This document shows positions 8,367-17,242 of a DNA stretch of 19,795 nt, piece by piece (the first letter of the stretch is position 1; the number at the start of each line of letters is the position of its first letter). The stretch is from Zelonia costaricensis (Eukaryota > Euglenozoa > Kinetoplastea > Trypanosomatida > Trypanosomatidae). Location: contig JASAOO010003061.1 of NCBI GenBank assembly GCA_030849075.1, positions 1-19,795 on the forward strand, in the 5' to 3' direction. Below the pieces are notes generated by a model. The model saw nothing but the letters and a program-made list of their open reading frames with translations. It made no database searches and was not told the DNA's origin. The position numbers and the translations under genes were made by a program.

Positions 8367-9878
8367 TTCGGCAAGGCGACGACAGTGAACGGCGACCGCA
8401 GCGCGGGGGGGAAGGGGGGAGGGCCCTCTTGCCTGCTTCAGATCAACGCGAAGGAGGAGAGAGGGGTGCGCAAAGGGTTGCCTGTGGGTGCTCAGCAACG
8501 TCCGGCGAACGGGAGGAAAGGGGGAGAGAAGATGCGGTGAAAGATGATGGCAGCAGATGAGGTGCAGCTTTGTGCACCCTCACACGCGCACACACGCTCC
8601 AACGCTGTCCGAACGCTCTCGTCGCACGACACGCAAAGCACAAGAAAGGGCGCGAGAGGGGAAAGGGGGCAAACAGAAGAAGAAAAAAAGGAAAAGGGCA
8701 AAAGGAGGTCAACGGTGTTGTGTACAAGGGAGAAGGGGAAATTGAAGTCTGGCACAGGGTGAGGGCATGGAAAGAAAGGCGAGCGAACGACTCACGGGCG
8801 AGGAGGAGGCGGGGGAACGAATCGGGGGAGAGGGGAGGGGTGACGTGGCGACAATGCAGCGGTCGCCGGCAGTACACGCCCGAGAGAACCGCGAAGGGAG
8901 AGTGGGAGTGGCTAAAGCTTTCCGCGCTTTGTGTACGTGTGCGTGTCTGAGTGTGTGTGAGAGAGAGAGCTTGAGGTGTTGCTCTGGGTCAGGCACCTGC
9001 CACGAGACCGACGGGTGCAACCGTAGACGTGAACGCAAGCAAGAGGACAACGCTGCTGGCGGTGACGTATCTAGAAAAGAGAAAAGGGAGAGGCACTGGG
9101 GCACACCCCGTGGTGGCGCACCACCCAAGCCAAAGAAAAAAAAAGGGGAGAACAGCGACGTGCGTGCACACGGAGACGGGAGAGGGCGGCGGCGAGGACG
9201 ATGCGGGGGAAGGGGCGGGGCGGGGAAACGAACGCGCGCGTACCGTGGGGCACGGGACGAGGCTGTGTTGGAGAGGGAGGCGTGAAGGAGGGGGGGAGGG
9301 GCCGAGAAGAGAGAGCAAAAGAAAAAGCGTACGTGAGTCGGCGGTATCACAGCCGTACAGAATGGCAGCAGAGGTGAGAGAGGGATAGGAGATTCGACGC
9401 GGGAGAGGTGTTTGCCGATAGGGACACGCTTACGTGTGTGTGTGTGTGTGTGTGTGGGTGTGTGGGTGGTTGGGTGTGGGTGTGTCAGAGCGGAGTGGAA
9501 AGGCGAGAAAGGTGGACGATAGAGGAGAGAAGAATTGAAAGCCCGGCAGTGAGTGGAGCTGGTGGCTCACGAGCCAAGTCTCGGCGCACACGTGGCGGTC
9601 TTGGGAGGCGTGACGTTGGCAATGTCGGTTGCCTCTTCTTCTTCACATGCAGCCGGCAGCTGCTGCGCCCTGGTCGAGTCGCACGTCGGTGTTCCTTTGT
9701 TTAGTGTTGCTCCCCATCGAAGAGAGCGCGCGCGCACAGGCACGCGAACGGGCACGAGGGCGGTCACGTGCAGGCGCGTGTGAATGCGCCTGTGTGCGTG
9801 TGTCGTCCTCTCAAGTGCTGCGGAACCCCCCCACCCCCTGGTACCCGTCTCAAGCCCAGCCGGAGCAGCTGCACCCTG
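8367..9878. other. Spacer between the coiled-coil protein gene and the NSRP1-like gene
   Basis: About 1.5 kb, mostly purine-rich on the plus strand, with a (GT)n microsatellite near 9434. The 9540-9720 part has mixed composition and should be within the 3' UTR of the NSRP1-like gene. Open frames here are short or built of repeat-derived residues, and none has a family resemblance. No RNA gene was seen. Confidence 0.55.
9434..9485. repeat. (GT)n microsatellite with degenerate GTGGGT tail
   Basis: A perfect GT run at 9434-9456 is followed by GT/GGGT-rich sequence to about 9485. It lies in the 3' flank of the NSRP1-like gene and is probably length-variable between strains. Confidence 0.85.
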
Positions 9879-11087
9879 CTAGGAGGCGAGGAATAGCGAA
9901 GCAGCAATGCGCTCGTCGCAGCGGCGGGCACCAGCGACGAGGGTCGCTGCCGTGGTGCCGCGGCGGCTGCGTGCCTCACGCGCATCAAACACAATCTGCG
10001 CGTGTGCCAGCACCGCGCTGTGCTCCTCGTCGGTCCGGGAAGCCGGCGTGTGCGCGCCACCTGCCTCGCCTGTGCGTCGTGGTGCCCGCCCCGGTGCGGA
10101 GCCTGTCACGGCGCCGCCGGTGAGCAATTCCTCCAGCTCCGCGAGCGTGGGCGGCGGTGTCGCCTCGGGAACAGCATCAGCGCCACTACCGGCTGTGTTG
10201 GAGGCCAGTGGGATGGCTGCGATGTCCGCAGAAGCCTCTGGCTCCTCTGCCTTCACCTGCCGCGCTTGAGCTGTCGTCGTGGTGACGCGCTCCTCGAGCA
10301 GCGGCGCCTTCATGACACGATCGTAGTAGTCCCCCGGTGAGGAGGGGGCTTCCGCAGCGGTGGTTACCGCAGCGGCCGTGAGGACCTTGGCGGTGCTGCC
10401 TCTACTCTCCAGCTGGCGCAGGTACGCGGCGAGAGGGCCGTCGTCCTCCTCGTCGCCATCACCGTCCACACGACCGCCGTTACCGTCACGCGCGGCCGAC
10501 CCGCCGTGCAACGCGCCGGCGTTGGCAGTGTCACCGCCGCGTGTGTCCGTCGGGTGGAGGTTGCGCTGCAGGAGGGCCTTGTAGGACGGCGTCACGAAGA
10601 CGCCCACCTCCATGTCCTTCTCCGCCAGTGCACGGCCTTCGCCGCCCTCCGCCTCCGCCTTGCGTTGCTGCTGCAGCCGACGCAGTAAGGTCTGCTCACG
10701 CTCCTCCTGGCGCAGGTGGAGCGCCGCGGCGATGGAGCTGCCGAACTTGCCTCCCTCGTCAGCCGAGGGCGCTGCCGTGCCGCTTGGCCCACACGGCCGG
10801 GACGGAGCAGAAGACGGCAGCGGCGCCGAGCCGAGCAGGACGCCACGCCACTGCGTGCCGCCAATCCGCCGGTCCGCGGCGTCGCGCTCCGCTATGCGCC
10901 GACGCTGCTCGAGGGCAGAGAGGGGTGGCGCACTGCTGTTGGGACCGCCGCTGCTGCCGGTGCCGGTGCCGATGGCCGACCCCGTGCTCCGCGGTGGTGG
11001 GGCACGGCTGGGCAGCACGCCCTCCTCACTGGCTGACGACGAAGCGCTGGATGCGGACCCGCTGTGATCGAGGTCGAAGAGGGACAT
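9879..11087 (-). CDS. NSRP1/DUF2040-like protein (probable nuclear speckle splicing-regulator family)
   Basis: The 402-aa product has a core at residues about 114-176 that follows the layout of the conserved N-terminal domain of NSRP1 (CCDC55, DUF2040). It starts with an N-terminal helix, continues as a long charged helix rich in Arg, Gln and Glu (EEREQTLLRRLQQQRKAEAE, 128-147), then an acidic stretch, and ends in the block FVTPSYKALLQ (164-174), equivalent to FVTSAYKKKLQ in animal proteins. In other eukaryotes this family binds RNA and influences splice-site choice. The flanks are Ala/Ser/Gly-rich and probably disordered, with an acidic patch at 208-217 (GDGDEEDDGP). A second charged helix (about 354-395) closes the protein. 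The start is the first ATG after a predicted acceptor, and the frame upstream is open but lies partly before that AG. The family call rests on pattern recognition only. Confidence 0.65.
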   Translation of the reverse strand: MSLFDLDHSGSASSASSSASEEGVLPSRAPPPRSTGSAIGTGTGSSGGPNSSAPPLSALEQRRRIAERDAADRRIGGTQWRGVLLGSAPLPSSAPSRPCGPSGTAAPSADEGGKFGSSIAAALHLRQEEREQTLLRRLQQQRKAEAEGGEGRALAEKDMEVGVFVTPSYKALLQRNLHPTDTRGGDTANAGALHGGSAARDGNGGRVDGDGDEEDDGPLAAYLRQLESRGSTAKVLTAAAVTTAAEAPSSPGDYYDRVMKAPLLEERVTTTTAQARQVKAEEPEASADIAAIPLASNTAGSGADAVPEATPPPTLAELEELLTGGAVTGSAPGRAPRRTGEAGGAHTPASRTDEEHSAVLAHAQIVFDAREARSRRGTTAATLVAGARRCDERIAASLFLAS

Positions 11088-11253
11088 GATCGAACGCCGG
11101 TGTGAGTCGCGCTCGGACGCGCACAACACAAAAACGGTGTCCTGTCCACCCTCGTTGCCCGTGCGTGTCCGTGTGCGGTGGCGGTCCGCCCCACTGTTCT
11201 CGCTTTCTGACAGGCCGACGGGGCGATGTCGCGGTGGAGCGGCGTCAACGCCG

Positions 11254-11284
11254 CTACCCGATGGGAAAAAAAAGGAAGGAGAGT
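11254..11284 (-). promoter_or_regulatory. Predicted spliced-leader acceptor for the NSRP1-like mRNA
   Basis: A CT tract with a run of eight T on the minus strand (11284-11263) is followed by GGGTAG, with AG at 11255-11254. It gives a 5' UTR of 166 nt without an ATG. Another CT tract at about 11690-11725 could be used as an alternative, much further upstream. Confidence 0.55.
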
Positions 11285-12108
11285 GTGGTGGCAGAGGCCA
11301 ACCGCGTACTTGTGTTGTGTGGCCAACCTGGGCATGCGACAGAGGGAGAGAGACGGTAGGGAAAGGCATCAGCATCGCCTTCTTCACCCGGCAGAAAGCG
11401 CGATACGCGTGATTAAGAGAACCCCATAGCACTCACATCTCGCGGACATGAACCATCTCCAAAGACTTCGCTTTCGTTGCGCATGTTTCGTATCACTTAC
11501 CTTCACCACATTTGTCCTCCGCCCACCTCCATGAGAGCCTAACTGAGAACACCAATCTAGGGGTTGCGAGATAGGGCTGTACCTACGAGGGTGCAAGGAG
11601 TCACGCCCAACCGACAACACCAGGGAGCTGAAGTGCGGCACAGTAGGAAGGTGGATACGCTCGAATGGAGTTCTTGTGCGGTTGAGTGATGAGTGTGTGG
11701 AGGAAAGAGAGTGGAAAGAGTTGAACGTTGCGGCTCACGTGATCGTGGCTGCACCGGCGCACTCAGGCAAAAGCGTACCTAGTGTTACATGCATTGCGGT
11801 GCACAAATCTCGTCCAGGGGCCCTCGGCGAGAGACGCGAGAAACTGCGCCGAGGGCATGTCTCTGGCCAGCACGATAACCCCTCCGAAGAGGCTGTGCGG
11901 GAATGGGGACATGGGAGTGGAAAAGGAACATGATTGTGGTGCGCCAGCGCGCTTGAGGGCTATACAGCTTGCGTCGTGGCAGTTCGGTGTTGCGGTGCTC
12001 GGAACGGCACCGTCGCCTCTCCCAGTTCGCTTCGGCGCGTTTCTGTGACACAAACTTCCATCTGCTCGGCTGGCGCAAAGGCGTTCCCAGCACAACGTCG
12101 GCGCTGCG
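11285..12108. other. Spacer of unusual, lower-GC composition in the 3' flank of the 793-aa protein gene
   Basis: Between about 11400 and 12060 the sequence is visibly less GC-rich and less purine-biased than the other spacers. It contains a perfect 9-bp inverted repeat (11821-11829 with 11847-11855). A minus-strand frame different from the 793-aa gene stays open from before 12108 to a TGA at 11763 (about 115 codons), but it has no own ATG-plus-acceptor and no recognised domain. It may be a decayed coding or retroposon fragment, or simply an unusual 3' UTR. Confidence 0.5.
11821..11855. repeat. Perfect 9-bp inverted repeat with a 17-nt loop
   Basis: Arms CCCTCGGCG (11821-11829) and CGCCGAGGG (11847-11855) are exact reverse complements, so the 3' UTR of the 793-aa protein mRNA could fold a stable stem here. 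A regulatory role is speculative. Confidence 0.5.
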
Positions 12109-14490
12109 CTACAGCTTGAAAATGTGCGCGACCACGAGCCCAAGCAGTGTGCGCTTGCACGGGTCTGCCAGGTACTCCACGGCGCGCTCCTTGACCAGCG
12201 CGCGCGCTGCACGTTCGACGCCATCACCGTCGGCGGCGACAGCTTCGTCACGCTCACCGCCAATGAGGGCCCGCGTCGATGACGTGGTGGGCGCACGATC
12301 CACCGCTGCGGCGAGCAGTGCGCGGTCCGTGGGAGAGAGTTCAGCGTGCAGGCCGCTCGCCACGTCGCTAGCGCGCCACTGCGGTCGCCACAACCGCTGC
12401 CGTCCCCAACGGGCACCCCGTTTAACCATCATGGCGGCGTACCGCAGCGGGTGCGAGGTCCAGGAGGGCACCATGTCCTTTGCCACCACTGTCCGCTCGA
12501 TCGCGCGGTAGCGTAAGGCGTTGCCGACCTTATGGCCCAGAAAGACGCCTTGCGGAAAGAAGTACAGGACGTCCAGCGGCGCAGTGTTGACGCCGACGAC
12601 GCGCACGTTCGCCGGCAACTGCTCCCACACCCACCGCTCGAAGCGGTACGGAGTCAGGCAGGACTGGCGCGGCGAGTACAGCAGCTCACATGTGTAGAAG
12701 CGGTCCTCGAGCGTCTCGCACACCGCTGCGAGGAACGCTGCATGCGCGCGGTGACGGGCCGCGTCGACAGGGCGAGCCGACTTCGCCGCGCCTAACCACG
12801 ACAGGGCGCGCTGCCCAAGTCCCGCAGCGGTCACCGTTGCCGTCGCGCCATCAGGCGGCCGCTGCGGCTGGAACTTTGGGGACGCGTCTGTGTCCGGTGT
12901 CGCCGGCGGTGTGGTCCCCGTCGCGGAGGAGGGGACGATGGGCACCCACTCCACCTTGCGCGCGCCGCCCTGCGCCCCTGCATCCCCCTGCAGCCGCTGC
13001 ACCTCCGCCTGCAGCGCGCACACGTACGAGGCTGCGCCGCCTTCTACGATGACGGCGCACGGGGCCGCCTGGACAACGCGCGCGGCCCACTCGCGAACGA
13101 CCGCCGCCGTGTACGTGCCCTGCGCGCGCCGGTTGGGCGACGGGGGCAGGACGACCAGCACGTGCGCCCAACACCAGGTCGGGTAGAAGGGCCGCAGCAC
13201 CGCAGCCTCGAGCTCGCCGACGAGCGTCACAGACACGTACTGCCCAAGCACGAGCTCCTCCATGAGCCAGCGCACATACGCGACGACGACGGGGTGGTTG
13301 CTGGCGAAGTCCACAACGCGGCCCTCCACAAACAAACTCGACAGCACCGCCGCATGCGCCATCACGCAGTGCCGTGTCAGCAGCTCTGCGTCGCATGGCG
13401 GGACGTGGATGAAGATCGGTGTCGGTGACGACGTGCCATCCTGGCGCAGCGGGCAGCCCTCGCCGCGGCCTGCATTGCCGTGATATGCCTCGTCCTCCAG
13501 CGACCGCGGCTCGAGCGACACCGGCGGCACTCGGCGACACGCGTCTGAAGCGAACTCCAGCGACCCCGCGCCAGGCACGTTCGTCGTAGCCGGGTTGCCC
13601 ACCACGGCAGCAGGCCTTGGCGCCGGCTCCGCGGGGGAGCGCGTGCCCTGACGGAGTCGCAATGGAAGTCGGCGGCGGCGGCCGCCGTTGCCAACCAGGC
13701 CCAGCGCGTCCGCCTCTGTGGGCCCCGCAGCTGTGGCGGCGTCATCCTCGGCACTGGCACGTGGCTGCACCTCCTGCACCTGCCGCAGCAGCGCCGGGCC
13801 CGTGCGTCGGGCGAGGTGGCGGCCGTGCAGCACGCGTCCAGCGTCGACCGCGACGGTCGCCTCCGCCTCTGCGTCCTCGACTGTCTGCGAGGTCTCGGGG
13901 TCCCAGGCGTGTGGGGCGGGCACCTGCTCCGCCGTGGAGTTCAGCTGCGCGTTCATCTTGGTGGCGACGGTGGTGTGCACGTCCACCCAGTGCTCGGCCA
14001 GCCGAGTAGGGAAGACATCGGCGACAGCGTAGCGCTGCAGACGCCGCACCATCGCGAAGGGCAGCCGCACACGCGCGAGGGTGTCTTGGATGTCGCGCAG
14101 GCACCGGACCCACATCAGCAGAGACAGGCTCAGGTGCAGCCGCGCTGGATAGGGCAGGGCCTCGCACAGCTGCCGGTGCGCCTCGGTCGACTCGCACGAG
14201 AAGCGAACCTTGGCATCGGAGCGACCCAGCACGCCGCTCGTGTCGTGGGCACCTCCCGGCAGCGTGGCGGGGGAGCGGGGGATGGGCCTCTCGACCAGGT
14301 ACGCCCCGCGGCGACCAAGGTCCACGAGCAGCGTCCACCGCCCCACCGGGTGCATGCGGATCCACATGGCGCGGCGAAGCTTGGCGGCCCCGGCGAACGG
14401 CGGGGCATGCTGACTGCGTGTGGGGGTGGACAGCGTGGCGCTGCCGCAGGGCCGCCACGCGAACCGACGTGCGACTGTCCAGCGGTGCAT
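12109..14490 (-). CDS. Large hypothetical protein, 793 aa, possible mitochondrial presequence
   Basis: I do not recognise this protein. The N-terminus (MHRWTVARRFAWRPCGSATL) is rich in Arg and Ser/Thr with no acidic residue in the first 50 or more positions, which suits a mitochondrial targeting peptide. Two denser, apparently folded parts (about 40-185 and 357-505) are separated by an Ala/Arg/Pro-rich linker (about 186-355). A third dense part lies at about 575-700, with aromatic and Cys-rich motifs such as FYTCELLYSPRQSCLTPYRF (598-617), VLYFFPQGVFLGHKVG (641-656) and a region rich in Trp and Arg (about 694-706). No P-loop, zinc finger or pentatricopeptide pattern was seen. Residues 421-447 and 477-489 look like buried strands of an alpha/beta fold. 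The start is the first ATG after the predicted acceptor. The frame upstream opens only at a GTG. A later Met at 42 is an alternative. Confidence 0.85.
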   Translation of the reverse strand: MHRWTVARRFAWRPCGSATLSTPTRSQHAPPFAGAAKLRRAMWIRMHPVGRWTLLVDLGRRGAYLVERPIPRSPATLPGGAHDTSGVLGRSDAKVRFSCESTEAHRQLCEALPYPARLHLSLSLLMWVRCLRDIQDTLARVRLPFAMVRRLQRYAVADVFPTRLAEHWVDVHTTVATKMNAQLNSTAEQVPAPHAWDPETSQTVEDAEAEATVAVDAGRVLHGRHLARRTGPALLRQVQEVQPRASAEDDAATAAGPTEADALGLVGNGGRRRRLPLRLRQGTRSPAEPAPRPAAVVGNPATTNVPGAGSLEFASDACRRVPPVSLEPRSLEDEAYHGNAGRGEGCPLRQDGTSSPTPIFIHVPPCDAELLTRHCVMAHAAVLSSLFVEGRVVDFASNHPVVVAYVRWLMEELVLGQYVSVTLVGELEAAVLRPFYPTWCWAHVLVVLPPSPNRRAQGTYTAAVVREWAARVVQAAPCAVIVEGGAASYVCALQAEVQRLQGDAGAQGGARKVEWVPIVPSSATGTTPPATPDTDASPKFQPQRPPDGATATVTAAGLGQRALSWLGAAKSARPVDAARHRAHAAFLAAVCETLEDRFYTCELLYSPRQSCLTPYRFERWVWEQLPANVRVVGVNTAPLDVLYFFPQGVFLGHKVGNALRYRAIERTVVAKDMVPSWTSHPLRYAAMMVKRGARWGRQRLWRPQWRASDVASGLHAELSPTDRALLAAAVDRAPTTSSTRALIGGERDEAVAADGDGVERAARALVKERAVEYLADPCKRTLLGLVVAHIFKL

Positions 14491-14716
14491 CGGCTTTGAT
14501 TGACAGAGGCGCCAGGTGGGGCAGAGCAGGGGGATGCGGCGCGGCACGGCGGCGCGCTGTTGCCGCCTGCTTCGCACGGCAGCCTCGCCGAGGGCGCGAT
14601 GGAGAGCGGTGGCAACGCGCTCCCCTCGCTCGATTGCGGCGGCACTTCTGCAACACGGAGGCGGGCGAGGCGGCCGGAGCTGGTACGCCGGTCGAGTCGC
14701 TAACGCAAATCCAAAC

Positions 14717-14757
14717 CTCGCCGTAAAGGTGACAAGTCAAAGAGGAGGAAATGGGAG
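14717..14757 (-). promoter_or_regulatory. Predicted spliced-leader acceptor for the 793-aa protein mRNA
   Basis: A pyrimidine-rich tract on the minus strand (about 14757-14726) precedes AG at 14718-14717, giving a 226-nt 5' UTR with no ATG before 14490. The tract is interrupted by a few purines. A second possible AG lies at 14495-14494, only 3 nt before the start codon, and is less plausible. Confidence 0.4.
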
Positions 14758-15128
14758 TATCGGACACACAAACGCGGGAGAACGGTCCATGGGCTTCTTG
14801 AGACACGTGTCGTCACGCGCAGCGGCAGCAGCAGCTTTTCGGCCGGCGAAGGCCCACGGTGGGCCGTCGCGCGGTGCGTCCGCGGCCGCCGGCCTGTGCA
14901 CCTCCTTCCCCCACCCCCTCCTCCTCAGAAAAAGGAAAGAATGGGGGCTGCTGACACCGGACTTTCGGGGGAGGGGGGGTATCTCGCTGACGCGTGTCGG
15001 TGAGCGGTGCGTCACCGCGGAGAGAGTCGGCGGCAACGGAATACGGGCACCACGTGTTGCCCTCTGTTTTCCCCCTCCTTTTTCTTTGAGTGTTTCATCG
15101 TGTGTGTGGCTCGACCCAAGCCGTACCC

Positions 15129-15144
15129 CGCGTTGCGCAACGCG
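15129..15144. repeat. 16-bp perfect palindrome
   Basis: CGCGTTGCGCAACGCG is its own reverse complement. It sits mid-spacer, away from any start codon or predicted splice site. A protein-binding role is possible but unsupported. Confidence 0.5.
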
Positions 15145-15471
15145 CGCGGGTCCATCTAGCGAAAAAATACACCGGAGTCTCGCCCGCCCCTCTCCACCGG
15201 TGCCCGCAGCCCTGCAGCTGCCTCGCTCCTCCCCGCCCCTTCTCCTTCTGTTCAGCCGACTTGGGCAGACACGACCTCAACAACGCGACGTGGGCTCGCG
15301 TGGGCGTGGCGTTGGGAGCAGAGGGTGAGAAGAGGCAAGGGCCGATGGGGGCGGCACTGCTGATCGCTTGCGTCTGCTGTTCCTTTCTCTATGCAGGCGC
15401 GTAGGTGTGTATGTGCCGAGCAGGGTGAGATCATGTTCGTATCGGTGATTGTGTGCGTGTGTGGGTGGGTA

Positions 15472-15495
15472 TGTGTGTGTGTGTGTGTGTGTGTG
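15472..15495. repeat. (TG)n microsatellite
   Basis: A perfect TG run of 24 nt preceded by degenerate GTGGGT units from about 15450. It lies just beyond the stop codon of the CH-like domain gene and so is probably within its 3' UTR. Confidence 0.85.
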
Positions 15496-15608
15496 GATCT
15501 AAGCGCAGACGCATCCAACGCTGCGGACAAGACGATGAGACGGCTCCTCTGTGTTGTGCAGCGATGCAAAAGGCTCTGCTTTGCCAGCTTGGCCTGCACG
15601 CCCTAGTG

Positions 15609-16775
15609 TCACTCGCGCAGTCGTGCGGCGTACGCCTTGTAATCGACGGGATTGCCCTCCAGCACATCGCGGAGCACGAGAGCCTTGATTGCACGCAGCT
15701 GATCGCGCGTTGCCGCCGCGGCGGCGCTTGTCACGAGGTACTGGTCGTGCACGCTGCACGATTGTGCTTCGTAGGCGGTGAAGCGCGGGTTGCGTTCCCG
15801 CTCCTCCTGTGCCCGGCGCGCGGCAGCCGCCTCACTCGCCGCCCGCTTCGCCTCCGCCGCGCGCAGGGAGGGCAGCAGCCACGGCTTGCTGTAGTTCAGC
15901 CACGGCTTCTGCCGCGTGCCCGCTTCGCCATCTCCGTAGCTGACGGCAGCCTGCGGCAACGCGTTACCGCCCTCCCTGTCCTTCGCCTGCGATGTGCCCG
16001 CCTCCGCGGCAGCCGCGGCGGGTGCCGTGGACGACGCCAGCGCCGTGACGGAGGCATCGGTAAAGGCCGGAGTGGGGGAAAGCGCCGGGGCACACCGCTG
16101 CAGAAGTGCAGCCGGCAGCGGCGGACATGCCTGCACCGCTGCGCAGACGCCGCCTCGGTCAACGTCGTCACCACCGTCACGCTGGCGCTTCATGCTGGGC
16201 TCGCCGACCTGCAGGTGTCGGTGAAGGGCACGCGCGGCTGCGGCATCGTAGTCGGCGGCCGGCACAAACCGCAGCGCCAGGCTGTACAGCCAGTGCTGCA
16301 CCTTCAGGTGGGCCACGATGCAGGCCGGGTTGCTCTGCAGCAGCTCCGGGTGCAGGGCGGAGAGCGGCGTGTCGGGCAGCCCCAGCGCGCGGGCCGCGTC
16401 GCAGAACACGCGCAGGTTGCCCAGCCGCTGGGCCGGCAGCGGGCTCGCGGACCAGTTGAGCAGCGCCAGGTCCACCACGTGGCTCGGGAAGCACGCGGCG
16501 AGCACGAGGGCGTAGTCGGCCCCCGAGAATAGATACGGCGCCACCCGCGACGGCGCCGGCGGAGCACCCGCGGTTGCGGCCTCGGCCCCAACCTCGCCCG
16601 TTAGCCGCGTATGATCAGAGACCAGGGCGAAGGGCAGGTGTGCCGTGTACCGCTGCATGAAAGCGCCGATCGCCTCGCGGGTGGGAGGCACGGCGGTGAG
16701 CAGCCGCATCGACGCGGATGCGCGGGCATCGTCTTCGACGGCCGCTGCGGCGGTGGTGAGGGTAGGGGCAGACAT
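15609..16775 (-). CDS. Protein with probable Spef1/CLAMP-type CH-like domain (CH_2), candidate flagellar or microtubule protein
   Basis: The 388-aa product has at residues about 79-168 a segment laid out like the CH-like domain of Spef1/CLAMP sperm-flagellar proteins. An aromatic block YLFSGADYALVLAACFPSHVVDL (begins at 81) matches the 'FSDG-L-AE---FFP--V-L' helix. NWSASPLPAQRLGNLRVFC follows, equivalent to 'N-----S---KL-NW--L'. ALGLPDTPLSALHPELLQSNP then precedes a closing helix (153-168). Family members bind microtubules in cilia and flagella. Downstream is an Ala/Pro/Ser-rich linker (about 200-285), then KPWLNYSKPWLLPS (290-303) and a charged helix (about 304-330), ending in a helical tail. 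An ATG at 17075 in the same frame is upstream of the predicted splice AG and was rejected. The domain call is from pattern recognition, and an unrelated helical fold is possible. Confidence 0.6.
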   Translation of the reverse strand: MSAPTLTTAAAAVEDDARASASMRLLTAVPPTREAIGAFMQRYTAHLPFALVSDHTRLTGEVGAEAATAGAPPAPSRVAPYLFSGADYALVLAACFPSHVVDLALLNWSASPLPAQRLGNLRVFCDAARALGLPDTPLSALHPELLQSNPACIVAHLKVQHWLYSLALRFVPAADYDAAAARALHRHLQVGEPSMKRQRDGGDDVDRGGVCAAVQACPPLPAALLQRCAPALSPTPAFTDASVTALASSTAPAAAAAEAGTSQAKDREGGNALPQAAVSYGDGEAGTRQKPWLNYSKPWLLPSLRAAEAKRAASEAAAARRAQEERERNPRFTAYEAQSCSVHDQYLVTSAAAAATRDQLRAIKALVLRDVLEGNPVDYKAYAARLRE

Positions 16776-16888
16776 GGAGAGGTCCGATGCGGTGGGGGGA
16801 AGGGAGCGAGCAGAGGGAGGGGGAGCGGTGTGGTTGCGGTTGCGGCTGCGGCTGCGAGAGGGAGCGCGCCAGCTGTGAGGCGCGTTGC

Positions 16889-16930
16889 CTGGAGGCGCGG
16901 TAGAGAGAGAAAGTGAAGAGGGCAGGAGGG
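16889..16930 (-). promoter_or_regulatory. Predicted spliced-leader acceptor for the CH-like domain mRNA
   Basis: A CT-rich tract on the minus strand (16930-16898, with TTTCTCTCTCTACC) is followed by CCTCCAG, with AG at 16890-16889. The 5' UTR is 113 nt with no ATG. This placement rules out the in-frame ATG at 17075 as the start. Confidence 0.6.
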
Positions 16931-17242
16931 CGGCAGTTGCATGGAGGAGGACCGCTTGCACGGGGTGACCTGCAGTTTCGTCGGTTCTTGCCCTGTCGTT
17001 GTTGTTGATGCTCGCTGGTTTAGCTAATCGAGTCAGGTGCCACCGTGGCACGGCTTTCAGGAGCTTTCCCTTCATCCCTGCGCCGACACCAGAGGTGGCG
17101 CAGCTGTTCGCGGCGGTTCGGTGCGGTATCGAAGCTGGGACGTGCGGTTCGCTGCTTTACGGTGCCCGTCAGTGCGCGGCACACGCAGACCCACATCGCG
17201 GGCGCACAGGCGCGCCCTTCAGACGCCTCTTCACAGGGGTGC
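16931..17242. other. Short spacer between the CH-like domain gene and the WD40 gene
   Basis: About 310 bp with mixed composition and no gene seen. It must contain the 3' UTR and poly(A) site of the WD40 mRNA ahead of the splice tract at 16930. Confidence 0.55.

Larger units (their letters stand above)
14758..15608. other. Spacer between the 793-aa protein gene and the CH-like domain gene
   Basis: About 850 bp with no convincing gene. It includes a 16-bp perfect palindrome near 15129, a (TG)n microsatellite near 15472, and alternating purine-rich and pyrimidine-rich blocks. It should hold the 3' UTR of the CH-like domain gene on the minus strand. No RNA gene was seen. Confidence 0.55.

Noticed and set aside
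12109..14490. TraB/PrgY-like domain in the 793-aa protein
   Set aside because: A hydrophobic strand followed by VEGG (residues 478-484) recalls part of that family, but the catalytic-like motifs and helices that should follow are absent.
15609..17075. ATG at 17075 as the start of the CH-like domain protein (488 aa)
   Set aside because: The extra 100 residues lie mostly upstream of a strong polypyrimidine tract and AG at 16890-16889, and are low-complexity Ser/Arg/Pro-rich sequence.
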